Both the position numbers and the translations under genes were made by a program. A stretch of 64,000 nt of DNA from Hippasteria phrygiana (taxonomy: Eukaryota; Echinodermata; Asteroidea; Valvatida; Goniasteridae), in the NCBI GenBank assembly GCA_037893225.1, contig JAZGUH010000375.1, positions 186,001 to 250,000 on the forward strand. Direction: 5' to 3'. This document shows, piece after piece, positions 1 to 13,100 of this stretch (the first letter of the stretch is position 1; every line of letters begins with the position of its first letter). The notes under the pieces are model-generated. The model saw only the letters and a list, made by a program, of their open reading frames with translations, had not been told where the DNA came from and ran no database searches.

Positions 1-3000
1 AGGATACAACTTTTTAACTTATAAATAATTCGTCAAACAAACCACAAAGTCGTTTCCAAGGTTGTATAGTAAAATTGGGCGTCATCCCTGGCTATACAGC
101 ATTATGGGTTTATGACTTCTGACTAGTGCCCATCCGACCAAAGATACTGACAATTTGACCGAAGATTAGAATATTCGCCGATCAAGTTTTTGCATGCGTC
201 TGCTGCAATTGCATGCCGCGCTGGTAATATGTTGCACATACATTGGCGTTTTATGTGCGGCGATCGATATTATGGTCCGCCCGATCGACATTTTTTGCAT
301 GCGCCTGATGTATCATGACCATTACGGGTACGTATAACGTTCCGATAAAGATAAACCAAACTCCAGCCTGCATTTTTGCACTAATTATTGAGGTTTTACG
401 GACGAGAATAATAAACTTCTGTCCACAAAAAGTTACCGTCGAAAAAATGCGGCATTTTACACTGCATCTTCTCCATTAAAATAGCATCAGAGACGTATCT
501 GTACGTGCATATATGTTTTTGTTGAATATTCGAACCGGCAAAAAGGTATTCAAATATTCAGTTGACAATCGAATATTTGATATATTCGGGACAGCCCTAA
601 ATATACAATCCCTTCTTCATTTTCTTTTTGTTGGAAAAGGTTCTTGACCAAGTTTTTGCATGAAAGCTATTTCAAAATGTCAAAGTTATACTTTTCATTG
701 GGTTTTCACATTACTCACCAGGCTATAAGATCTACACGGTTCACACACTTAAAGCTATATTTTCACAAAACAAATGGTCAAAACCGATGACGTCATGTCA
801 GTGTTTACTGCATGACATTGCAGTTTTAAGTGGGGGTCAACACTGGTCAATTACGCTGCCTTTTCAAACTACTCAATGCAACACCACGCATTTGCACTAC
901 ACATGTAATGTTTCAACCCGTGTATTTTGCGATCGTTTCACACTACACACACGGCCGGCCGTTCTACACGGATTGAATCAAAAAATCCCCCATACTGCAT
1001 TGCGGCGCGTCACTCCACTGTCGATCCAACATGGCAATGCCTTCAATTTATCAGATGTTCACGATAAGTCTTATCGCCAATACCGCCTGGTTGAAACGTT
1101 ACAATGGTCAAAAGGAATTGTGGTTAGGAAAAAGGCACAAACAGCGCTCAATTTTCCTTCCGAAAGAAAAGGGCACGTACAGTTAGAGCACATACAATGT
1201 CAGAAAATGATGCTACGTCGTCGAAGGTACTTCCGAAGGGCGAAATGTGATTTGATGGCACAATGCCGCAGGTCAAAGGTTTTGGTTCGTTGTTAAATTA
1301 TAACAACTAGAGTGTGTGGTGCTGTGCACACACGTGCACTCTGAACAGCGGTTACATGGGTCGAACTCAACCCAGAGGTGTTCATACTACGACTTTCAAC
1401 ACGGGTCTAACTTCTTTACACGGGTCTAACTTCTTTACACGGGTCGAGAGTTCTCAACCCACCTCCCGAGCAGGGTTAGTTTCGACACAAGTTGAGCGCT
1501 CTACACGGGTCAGTGCCGTGTAGAAATGTTGTAGTGTGAAAAGGTCAGTCTAGTTAACATGTGTCGGACCCGTGTACAACACGGAGATTTTTCATAGTGT
1601 GAAAAGGCCTTTAGACACATCAACATGCAGCACATAAAATTAACCCTTTTCATAACCACATTGTTTTAATATTGGCTTTATCTTCCCTGCCCAGTACCAC
1701 AATCTTCCCGAAGTACCACTATAGGTAGGAAACAGTCAAGCATAAAACCACTTAAGCAGAAAAAGTAGCTGACTGTCTATTAAATGGTTGTATTTTCAAC
1801 CAAAGATTTCACCCTCTAGAATTTATTGATCAGGAAAGTGTTGTTCCATGAAAATTTCTCTTTCATATGGTGTAAAAATGAAAAGTCATAACTGCTAAAA
1901 CAGTAAAGTTACGGCTGTTTTCTCTTCTGGCCCACTTTATCAAACAGGAAACTTCTTTGTCACATGAACCAATGTCACTCCATACAAATTACAGGAAAAC
2001 TTCGGATACAGTTTTCTCAAAATATTGTAATGGTGACAAATGAATTTGATAGCACCATTGATCCGAACAAGCTTTCTGTTGGTATAAATATCATGTATGG
2101 ACAGCGAAAAACACAAGCACTACAGTTCGTTGAAACATGGTGAATATATTTGTTGTTTGGATACTCTGGTGTGTGGTTTCCTTGTCGAGTAAAACATTGG
2201 TAAGCAGCAGGGGTGCTGTAGCTTGTAAAGTAAACTCTACATTGGTAAGGAAAGCGTTAAAGCTTAGTAAAGGTAGTATACAACATTTGCAAACATCAAA
2301 AAACAAAACTACTGAATTATTACAAAATACCATACTAGACTAAGTAAATAGCCGTCTCAAGCATCCTGTGAAATCATGGAACCCGAGGTGCTGTCATTTC
2401 CAAGAAAAGTAGAAATTTATATCGTTTTCCAACAATTGCCAGCCGACAATCATTGGAAATATTCCAGTTTCCTGACTCTACAAATTGCTCCGATTTGTCT
2501 AAAGTAAGGTCAGGGGACCAGACTACTGGAACAGAATGCTTTTCTCTCTGTTTTCCCAGCATCTATAGCATTCTATACGCACAAAACTTTAAACAGGTCA
2601 GTGTTACAGTATACAAATAATGAATGTTTATGAGTGCGATGGTAAGAATAATTTCATGAGGTGACAGATGACATGTTCCATTCCACGAGGCAAAGCCGAG
2701 TGGAATGGGACATATCATCTGTCACCGAATGAAAATATTCTTACCATTGCACGAATGTGAAACATTCATTATTTGTTTTATACAACGCCTGAATAAATTT
2801 GACAGATTGCATGCATGGATTTCTTTGTGTAATGTTACAACGTGCCGTTTACCTTCTCAGTCCCGCATAAAACCGCGACAAACATTTTTCGAGTTCCGAA
2901 TCAGTTAAAGCTTCAATTGTTGTTCATGTGTGTCTTGCAAATTCATCTAATCATTTCACTGCATATTTGATTTGTCTCTTTGTATTTGGAGCGTCAGCAT

Positions 3001-3953
3001 CGCCTACGAGTTCCAATATTTCGTCGTCTGTTAGGAGAACAAACCGCGGCAGTTCGGGAAACTCGGCCGCTATGTTGTGTGAATGACAGCCCTGTTGTAG
3101 CGCCACGGAGAGTGACCGTAAAATTAGGGAAGTCTTTTGATTCTATCAATGCGCGCGCACCGTTTGATAGAACCATGTGATAGAACGTTTTGGGCGGTGC
3201 GGGTTCGCGTCGTGTGATGGGTCAAATAATTCAATGCACATGATCGACGATCCACCAATCGGATGGCTAGGATTTATTCAGGTGTTGTATAATATTTGCT
3301 AACACGCTATAAAATACTAACTCCCAAATCCATTTATTTCTGAAAATTACAGCAAAAGCAAATGATGTATACTACAATTTCACTTTACTTTCTGGAAATA
3401 ACATAATCGCAATATTAGAGAGGTTTAGCAGCGCGTTTTACGTGAACGCGAACGCGAAAATTGTGTGTTCTTTTGCTGACGTCATCAATTACAGCGTATT
3501 GTTACTCACGCACGTGACTTTCACACGGACATCAAATACGTGAAAATGGCGAGTTCACGTTGGGTCATAACGTGAGTAATTGCAACATTTTTTAAACATT
3601 TGTAGACATTGCAATCAATATTTGTCTGATGAGAATTAAAGCTCATACAACACTGAAGATGCATTTTTGGGTCAAGCTAAGTCCAGTTCGATGTATTTCT
3701 TAAGTAAAAAAACATCCCTTGCTTGTATTAAAGCTTTCATGTTGGAAAACACCATGGTTGTGCATGATACCCGTCGTGACGTGCAGCTAAAACGTTTCAT
3801 TGCACGTCCGAATGCCCGCGTTATTCAGTTTGACCGCCGCTCCAAAAATGTCGGGCGCGCTCGCGTTGACGTTCGCGTAATACGTGCTGCTAAACCTCTC
3901 TATTCATATCCACCCATTTCGTGGTGTGAGGCGACTGATTAATTTCATGATAC
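1..3953. repeat. Repeat-rich region beyond the last STRA6-like exon found
   Basis: No exon-like frame could be supported here. About 140-600 is an AT-rich, GAATATTCG-rich element ending in ACAGCCCTA like the one at 4196-4675. About 880-1610 is a dispersed unit ending in TAGTGTGAAAAGGCC, related to 17.48-18.39 kb. The stretch 1.7-2.1 kb is related to 39.5-40.05 kb and provides an empty site for the CAG/CTG MITE. 2.6-3.3 kb holds a dispersed hairpin element. Confidence 0.5.
2608..3296. mobile_element. Dispersed hairpin plus TIR element, copy 1
   Basis: The left part (about 2608-2775) is a long hairpin reading outward to AATGAATG/CATTCATT. The right part starts TTATACAACGCCTGAATAAA and ends with the inverse GGATTTATTCAGGTGTTG. 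Related copies are at 33.32-34.02 kb and 59.43-60.12 kb, with a fragment at 40.83-40.98 kb. There is no coding capacity, so it is probably a non-autonomous DNA element. Confidence 0.65.
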
Positions 3954-4160
3954 CTTTCTCATCTCCAGCACTCTCCAAATCGGTGTAGTTTGGCTCCTGG
4001 TTGTTGACCAGTCCCTCCCTGGACAGTTGGCCTTTCATTCCCTTCAGTCGCTTCCTGTGTGGTTTCAGGACGTCGAAGACCATCAGATGGCAGAACATGG
4101 CCAGAATGGGGTTGCTGTGAGCATTCTCGGTGAACAGGTTGCCCACATACATGATGTAGA
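3954..4160 (-). CDS. stra6: STRA6-like exon 15 (C-terminal cytosolic region)
   Basis: The acceptor is aatgcaaag| and the donor GAGAAAG|GTATCA: two bases, 68 codons, one base. It encodes MYVGNLFTENAHSNPILAMF, then a basic stretch (KPHRKRLKGMKG) and an acidic tail around NYTDLESAGDEK. Human STRA6 has [20 protein letters not shown] followed by a similar tail. Only 35 bp of intron separate the acceptor from a hAT-like MITE. The final exon, carrying the conserved LAYTLL.NP region of the family, was not found between 1 and 3953 and is probably beyond the window. Confidence 0.87.
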
Positions 4161-7100
4161 CTTTGCATTTGACAAACACAACAGGAATGTCGTAGTAGGG
4201 CTGTTATTTTCGAATAATTTCCGAAACTGGGTTTGACCAAATGTTTGAATATTCGATATTCGACACTCGCCGATCAACTCAAGTTTTTCACGCGTCAGCT
4301 GCAAATGCAAAAAGTTGCAGGCAAAGCTCGCTGATGTTTTACGCATGACAATCAATATTATGGACCGTCCAATCCACATTTTTGCATGCGCTTATTGTAT
4401 CAAGATCATTACAGATATGCATAACATTCTGATAACAAGAATCAGTTAACAAGAATCAGTATAAACATGAAACTCCAGCCTGCATTCAGTAATTATTGTA
4501 TAAGTGTCAAGGGTTTTTACGCAAAAAGTTACCGTCGACAAAAATGCTGCATTTGACACGGCTGGGTGCCGTAACTTTTCTATTAAATTTTCTATGTCCG
4601 TGCATACAAATATTTTTTTTATATTTGAACCAGCAAAAAGGTATTTGAATATTTGGTATATTCGGAACAGCCCTATGGCGTAGCTAGTGTCCAATTTGCA
4701 GGGGTGTTTCAATGTTTTCTAGGGGCACTTAATACGGTAATCTTAACTTTTTTCTTCATTAGTGCATCCCCCAGTGGGGGAGGTTCCCCTTAACTCTTCC
4801 GCTACGGCGCGCCGCTCACAGCGGCTCGAAAAAAGCCTATTTCTGCCGGCAAGCTGCTCAGAGCGGCTCGTTGTGAACATTCTGTAAAACAATTACGTCA
4901 CAGCCCCCATTATAATACCGCAGTGAAAGAGTTAATGCCTCATCCCAGAGTTGTAATCAAGTCAATCACAAGTCAAATCAAAAGGTAGATCACAAGTCAA
5001 TCACAAGTCAGTATTCAATTTAACCCACTGAACCTATAAAGTGCAAATCTGACAACTTTGGTTTACCTAAATCTTTATCTCCATAGCCTGGTATCCAGAG
5101 CGGTCGATCAGCCCGTGGAAGCAGCAGCATAGATATGATGAGGCCGATTACCACGCGGAGTATGGCAAAGATCATGCCAAACAGCATATTCAAGAATACG
5201 GCCACATAGGAGAAGATGAGGAACCATACCCTGTGCGAGGTGACAAGAACTAACAAGTTAGACAATCGCCACAAATACTTACAGGTTGGGGAAAGAAAGC
5301 AGTGTTGTAGTCGAGACCATTTCAAGACCAGGCAGCCAATTTCATAAAGATTTCCATGTGTGGAATATTGCTTTTGATCTGTGACTGGCATTCAGCTGTT
5401 GTTTGTTAGCATGAAAATTACATGGACTTTTGGCTGGTAACCTGTTTTTACTAAGCAAGACATTTTCATGCTAAGCAAATGTTTGTGCTTAACAGCTCTA
5501 TGAAATTGGCCCCAGCTTGTAACAGGCACAAGTAACAGGCATAAACCATTACAAATGAATGCTTTTGTTACAGTTCATTTGAATAGCTTAAGACTTGGAT
5601 TAAGACTGAAGGTCTTGTGCTGGTCTTGCAGGGTCTTGTGATGGTCTTGACTACAACACTAAAAGAAAGTTGTAGTGTCGAGTTTATGCTTTTTTTGAAG
5701 TTACTCCACACTGTATCTGCAAATGCATTTCTCTCTAGGTATACTCTCCAGCATGCAATACCTCAAATCACATTTGTGATGCGATCAAGCAAAATCAGTC
5801 TGAAGTAGGCCCTGGTCAATTTTGGGATTTTTACATATTCATTTGTAGCGTACTTCAAGCTCCATATTAGTGAAAACCCCATGTGAATATGACCCTTGGT
5901 TAAAAAGTTACAAATATTTGAACACCGGCACATTAAAAAGAAAGAAACTGAGAAAATCAAGTTTAAAGTTACAGTACTTTAATTGAGTCATTTTTAGCAC
6001 ATGTCATATTTTCATGTGGAAGAATAATGTTTTTCCCTTCTGTTTTTGTAAAACAGTCAATTTTGATTTTTTCAGTAAGAACATATTTTGGCCCATATCT
6101 CAAAACAAGGACTGCTGAGTTCTGACTGATTTTGCTTGATCGCATCACCTTTAAGTTGTGCAGTCTTATGGCATATTCTCAACAAAAGTGGGCTCGATGG
6201 GCAGGGCACTTTATCATACGAGCATCTCTCTTTGGCTTATACCAATAGGCAGTGTACATGATTGGTCATTGTTCCAATTTTCAGAAATGGGCAGATTTGG
6301 GGGTTGGTATGTTATAGGAAATATCGTTCCATTGACCTGTTCAAAGTTTTGCGTTGTTGGATGGCGAAAAAACCGAGAGAAAAACGGCACTCATTTTCAA
6401 CCGTCGGGCGGATGATATAGCCTTTAGTCAAGGCGCGCGTGGCTACCTGGACACGTGACGCACCCTGAATGCCAGCATGTCCGGGGCGCGCCACTCGTCC
6501 TGGTAGCCACGAGCCTTGACTAAAGGCTACAGGGCAGTTTTCCAACGATTTCCAGCTGGAAATCATTGAAAGACGATATATATTTCCACTTTTTTTGAAA
6601 CGACAGCACACCTGGTGCCATCATTTCACAGGATGATTGAGACTACTATTAACTTACAGTCTAGTAAGGTATTTTGTAATAATTCATTAAAAAAAATTTG
6701 GAGAATTACTAATCATGTACACTACCTTTAAGGAGGGAATTCTGCATCAAAACTGGCTCCCCAAAGGGTCCAGGAATGACTTATGCCAGTTAATATGTAT
6801 GAATTAATGTACCATGTGAAACACTACAGAAGACTGTATTTGCATAAAATTGTATAAATTTGAATAAAAGTTGACAATCAGACAAAAATGTTAAATATTA
6901 TGATTAAATCTACAGGGGGAACCTAAAAATAGAAACCGAAAAAAAAAGGGTTACAAAAAAATGTTCATGTCATAGATACATGTATATCAATTATTGCATC
7001 ATAAAGTAGGAGTTACAACCTTTGTTTTAATACCTATGTCGCAAGGCTACAGTCACGGATGACTGAGTATCATTGTGCTCAAAACCATAGACAGAATTCG

Positions 7101-10100
7101 GAAATGGACAAGTCAGGTGTTATGCTTTGAACATGCATGCAGGCAATGGATATCTGCTGGAAAACGATACAAAAAAAAAAAATTCTTCATTATGATCTGT
7201 TTGTCGATTTTACTGGTGGATCTCGATCAGGAAAGTTCGCTCTGAATGCATCTCGGGTTGCCTGCAAACTTCCTGTTTGGTGGAAAGTTTTGACGACGAA
7301 AACTCTCTGTTCAGCTGTTACCCGACTGGAACCATCTCACCTTTGCTGTGAATGACTATAAATGCACATACCGACTAAATGGTAACCACAAGAGAGTTAT
7401 TACAGATACATAAGCCAATGTCTTCCATGCACGAATAGCCACAAATTCATTTAGTCAAGGCATGGTTAGATAAAGCATGACATGGAGTAGGAGTGGTTCT
7501 GTTCATTTTCTATCAAAACGCCATTTCCGAATTCTGTCTATGGTTTGTCTGAGGACAATGATACTTAGCCATCTGTGACTGTAGCCTTGTGACATAGGTA
7601 TATTAAAAGAATGTTTTGTTTTGTTTTGTTTTGTTTTGTTTTGTTTTGTTTTGTTTTGTTTTGTTTTGTTTTGTTTTGTTTTGTTTTGTTTTGTTTTGTT
7701 TTGTTTTGTTTTGTTTTGTTTTGTTTTGTTTTGTTTTGTTTTGTTTTGTTTTGTTTTGTTTTGTTTTGTTTTGTTTTGTTTTGTTTTGTTTTGTTTTGTT
7801 TTGTTTTGTTTTGTTTTGTTTTGTTTTGTTTTGTTTTGTTTTGTTTTGTTTTGTTTTGTTTTGTTTTGTTTTGTTTTGTTTTGTTTTGTTTTGTTTTGTT
7901 TTGTTTTGTTTTGTTTTGTTTTGTTTTGTTTTGTTTTGTTTTGTTTTGTTTTGTTTTGTTTTGTTTTGTTTTGTTTTGTTTTGTTTTGTTTTGTTTTGTT
8001 TTGTTTTGTTTTGTTTTGTTTTGTTTTGAGTTCACCAGCAGAATGTAATGAACAAAACGTGGACCAAAAACGCACTGATGGAAAATCAGCTTTATTCCTG
8101 ATTTGATCTGAGCTGGTCAGAAACTCTGTCGTCCCCAATGTCAGCTTACTTGTTTTTCAATGCAAGCGGTTTATCCTCATCCCAATCGTTGAGCTTATCT
8201 TGTATAAAGAAATACTTGACAAAGATGTCCTGGCTTGACATCACTGTAACACCGACGACTGTGGATGGTCTGTTTCAGGACAAATTAAACTTTCAATTAT
8301 AAAAAAGATATCCTAGCTTGACACACACCTTCTCGTGTCAATTCTTGGTAGAGGAACCAGCTGACACATAAAAACAAAGGAAGGGGATTCTTCCTACCCA
8401 AAATTCAATTTCCTTTTTAAACATATGTAGGACTTGCAATAACAGTATCAGAACAGTTTACCTCACTGGTTTAAAAGCAAATACAGTCAAAATTAGGTGA
8501 GATCCTGAATCCCACCGTATCAGAACAGTTTACCTCACTGGTTTAAAAGCAAATAGTCAAAATTAGGTAAGATCCTGAATCCCTCAGTATCAGAACAGTT
8601 TACCTCATTGGTTTAAAAGCAAATACAGTCAAAATTAGGTAAGATCCTAAATCCCACCGTATCAGAACAGTTTACCTCACTGGTTTAAAAGCAAATACAG
8701 TCAAAATTAGGTAAGATCCTGAATCCCACAGTATCGGAACAGTTTACCTCACTGGTTTAAAAGCAAATAGTCAAAATTAGGTAAGATCCTGAATCCCACC
8801 GTATCAGAACAGTTTACCTCATTGGTTTAAAAGCAAATACAGTCAAAATTAGGTAAGATCCTAAATCCCACCGTATCAGAACAGTTTACCTCACTGGTTT
8901 AAAAGCAAATACAGTCAAAATTAGGTAAGATCCTAAATCCCACCATATCAGAACAGTTAAAAAAAATACCTCATTGGTTTAAAAGCAAATAGTCAAAATT
9001 AGGTAAGATCCTGAATCCCTCAGTATCAGAACAGTTTACCTCATTGGTTTAAAAGCAAATACAGTCAAAATTAGGTAAGATCCTGAATCCCACAGTATCA
9101 GAACAGTTTACCTCACTGGTTTGAAAGCAAATAGTCAAAATTAGGTAAGATCCTGAATCCCAGATATTTGTGGTTTCACAATTTCTGGTATAATGGGATC
9201 AAGGTGTCAATTTGTGGCACTAGCAAGCGAAATCAGACATAATGCTAAATTTACGGCTGCATACGAAAACCAAAATATCGTATAACTAATTTTTTTCAAC
9301 ATTACAAAGCTTACATTATATATTTTATTATGGAATGGAAATCTCAATTTTCAAAATTTCCAAATTATGTCTGATTTGGCTTGCTGGTGCCACATATGTT
9401 GAGAAGGCCTAAAAAAAAATCAATGCTAAGCTTTTTACCAACTTTAAAAACATTTTAAGCCCATCTGTATAAAGTAATTTATGTATTTCAGTTCTTTTTT
9501 ACTTCTCCATTTGTTATTATTTCTTTATGTTTCATACCATTTTCTATCTTCTTAATTGTCAAATTATACTTGTGACCTGGCACCACAAAACAGGTGAAAA
9601 ATAACAAAAGGTGAAAATTCAATATATGGGGGTTTGCTCTTTGCCTACATATTTTATAAACACTGTATACTCAGTGTTGTTCCGAGAGATTATTTGGGGG
9701 GAAAATGGTTGTCGTACCCGCTGCTATATCAGATTCGAACCAGCCAACCGACTCCGGCAAGCTCGGTGGTCGAGTGGTAAGACGTCTGCACTAGAAAGCA
9801 GGAGCTCGTGGGTTCGAGTCACACCCGAGTGATTTTTTGGTCCAAATAATCTCTCAGGACATACAGTGTTTATAAAATACGTCGGCGAAGGGCAAAACCC
9901 AATATTGAATTTACATCATCCCGACGCAAATTCCATCTTAGGAAAAGGTGAAAAACAGATTATTTCACAACAAAATTGTGCAATAAGCTTTTTCATGCAT
10001 TGTGTTTCTGTAGCTCATTCCTGGGCCCTGCTATATATAACTTTTTAAAGTTGTTTGGAGAAATTAAAGCTCAAAGTTCTTTTTTTACCTGTAACACATT

Positions 10101-13100
10101 ACTCGGGCCAAAAAAAACTTAAATGGGAAAAATCGGGAGGGAGGGTCGGTCGGTAAATTTGTTTATTTAAAGAAAAAAAAATTCCATGAAAACAATAATA
10201 CACGATTGTGCCATCGTAGCTGTATTTAAAGACAATAATTTTAATAAAACCTGTTCATTTTGTCCGGGAAAAGGTGAGATTTTAAAGATTTCTTTAACAA
10301 AAAAACGACCAGACTTTTGTGACTTTTAGGGTTGGTCGCGGAGGCAACAAAACTATTTTTTTTGAGGGGGGGGGGGGGGGGGGCCTAATGAGAGTTCAAA
10401 AAAGAAATCACGCGAAAAACATGTCATCAAACGAAAAACATGTCATCAAACAAACCACAATTTTCAAGAAGAGAATTTGGTTTTCAGACTTTTGGACATG
10501 ATAGAATAGGGCTTTTCAAATCTAAAAATGTTAAAATCCCAAAATTGACTTTTCATTGAAATTGTTTTTGCGATTGTACCTCAGAAAGCCGAGGTGCGAC
10601 TTTGTGCTTTTTTTGTGCTGCCAGGTCACATTTGGTTGGGAGCAATGAATGGCTTACATGATAAGTTCCAAGAAAATTCCAACAAAGAACTTTTGAAAGT
10701 CCCAGGTGCAAAAGAGCACCCCGAATGTCAGAGCACCAATGAAGAGGAATAAAATCCCTTGGACGAACATGTAACCTGCAAAGAAAAGCACAGGAGTCTC
10801 ATCAAGTTGATCCAGCTCAGAAATTAGGTCATAGGGGTTATGATAGAGGTCAAGACAGGGGTCAAGACAGGGGTCAAGACAGGGGTCAAGACAGCCGGGG
10901 GTCATGAAGTCAAATTATACGTCTGATTCTAATTAAGGTGCAGTCACATTGGTTTATTATTAAGCACAGATTAAACCTTTTCACACTAGGGCCTCTCCCA
11001 CCCAGGTTTCAGTCAACCCGGGGCAAATCCCTGCAGCCAATTTCATAAAACCTTGTTCGGTCGATTCACAACTCAGTGGAAAGGCCGGGAAAGGCCAATT
11101 TCCCACTTTCGGGGTCGACATCGCATCTATCGCGTTGTAGTAGATGGTGGACAGTACAGCAGTATGGATTTCGTGCGAATGCGAGTGGTGGATGAAGTAA
11201 AGCAATTTTTGACTAATCGCGGAATATCTTGTGCGGGAAAGAAAAGAGAGAGGAGTTGATAGATTTAGCGGAGAAGGGGTGTAAGAAGTACGGTCGATGC
11301 ATTGGCGATACCGGTTTTGCGATGTCGACTTTTTCCCATGATGCACTGCGTAATTTGACCTCTCCCCGGCTTGCCGCTGGCGACGCACCGAGTTGTGAAT
11401 CGACCTTATTGCATAACGCCACTTACGCCACGTTTTATTGCGTAAGTTGCGCAACATCTGTGACATTTCATAAAAAAGGTATGCAGTGCGTAAGTTGTTG
11501 ACTTGCGCCACAAATTATGGCGTAACTTACGCACTCCTTTTACCCCTTGATCCCGGGTATTTATAACGGGGCGCCGGTATTCCGGGCTGGCTTGTGCAGC
11601 CAAATGAAACGGACACAAGAGGATGTGCAACCAAGCGTAACGCACACAATAACCCAACAAAGGATTGAAAATACAGAAAATACAGCTATAACCGTCAACC
11701 GGCCAAGTTGTCAATTTTTAAACTGCGGCTATACACGTCAACCGGGCTCAATGGGTTAAAAGTTGTCCGCACATACACTGAAATGACGACTTAGCTAGCC
11801 TGAGCGTGAGCATCGTAGAGCCATTAGTTGCTCAAATTATTAAATTCACTAGAATATTTCAGAGAGTAATGAAATGATCATCTGCAGGTTTACCTGTGAG
11901 GCAATCCCAAAAGTTGCTAGCAATTCTTTTTTTCTGAGCAAAAAGTTTCAAAAGTTAAAAGTTTCAAAAGTGAAATGTTTCAAAATGGCGCCACCGTAGT
12001 TGTTTTACGACTCTTCCATGCATTTTTATTGTCGTACTCAAACAGCCATCGTAAAAGTGGTATTCAGCCTCGTCCACGATGTCTAAAACAAATAAAACAT
12101 TGTGCAGCTACATACTGTTTTGTAAAATAGATTGCAAGGATGTTGTGCAGCTGCGCAACATTTTTATAGCGTAAGTTTTACGCCGTGGCCTAATATGCAA
12201 TGTTTCGTAAAATCGGCTGCAGGGCTGCCCCGGATTAAATATCAACCGCTCAACTGCTCATTCAACCCTATATTCACACCACCAGGGTCCACCGGGGTCA
12301 AACTCGCCACTGCTTTCTTCACACTGCTTTCTTCATGTTTCAACGCGGGGTGAGAATATCAACCCTTGTCAGGAACAGGGGTTGTGTTCAATCCACGTTG
12401 AAACCAATCTCAGAGGTGGATGCAGGATAGGCATGTGGTTGGTATATGGTTGAAAACTGTCTTGTGTGAAATCTTGCTTCTTTCAACCCTGTGGATTGTC
12501 ATAACTCTGAGATTTGTCTAATTTCAAAAGGCCTAAAAGAAGTACTCAGCAGACCACAGCAGCACTGGACTATGAACAACCAATAATGGGAGATAATAGA
12601 ATTGGGTTTCTAACAAACCTGCACATCCCTACGCATTATTTAAGATAATTTTGAGTTGATTTCTTAATGATTTCTTTTTCTCTTTTGCATCAAAGGCTAT
12701 TCGGTGAATGTACTCACAAGAAATGTCCGAGGTTTTAAGTTGGCAGTTTCGCCAAGAACCACCTGTAGTCTCCACTGGTACAACCAGTAGGCAGGAATAT
12801 GGTTACTATACTCTGTGGTTGGGTGTCTTGGTCTTGGTCTTGAACAATGGAGGCAGATAATCCTTTTTAGCCCATTTCACACGACCGTTAGAAACACGGG
12901 TCCCGTGCGATGAAATCGCATCGATATCACAAAATGCACAGATTTCGTGCGGTGTGAAAGTGTATCCTTGTCAACAAATCGCATGGGTCCCGAGTACTGA
13001 GTACAAAAAGGCAATTCCAGGTACGAGTCCGAGTACAAAAAGTCGAGTACGTGCCGAGTCCAATTGTTTATTTAGTACTGAAAATCTAATTTCGGCCAAG

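Noticed and set aside
7503..8138. Long open frames with KQNKT or LFCFV repeats on both strands
   Set aside because: They are translations of the (TTTTG)n array; a 5-bp unit without stops stays open in several frames.
8445..9160. Regular repeats that could suggest a CRISPR array
   Set aside because: The 71-bp units are contiguous with no unique spacers, and the context is eukaryotic.
9761..9832. Functional tRNA-Ser gene
   Set aside because: The anticodon stem is imperfect and the sequence lies inside a palindromic mobile element, so it is listed only as tRNA-like.
10654..10905. 83-codon frame including CLDPCLDPCLDP
   Set aside because: Only the part from 10775 downward is exon 12; the CLDP part is a 12-bp intronic tandem repeat read through the acceptor.
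12720..12860. Possible extra STRA6-like exon near 12.75 kb on the minus strand
   Set aside because: One frame has an acceptor and a good donor, but its peptide does not match the family and the flanking exons already join in phase without it.
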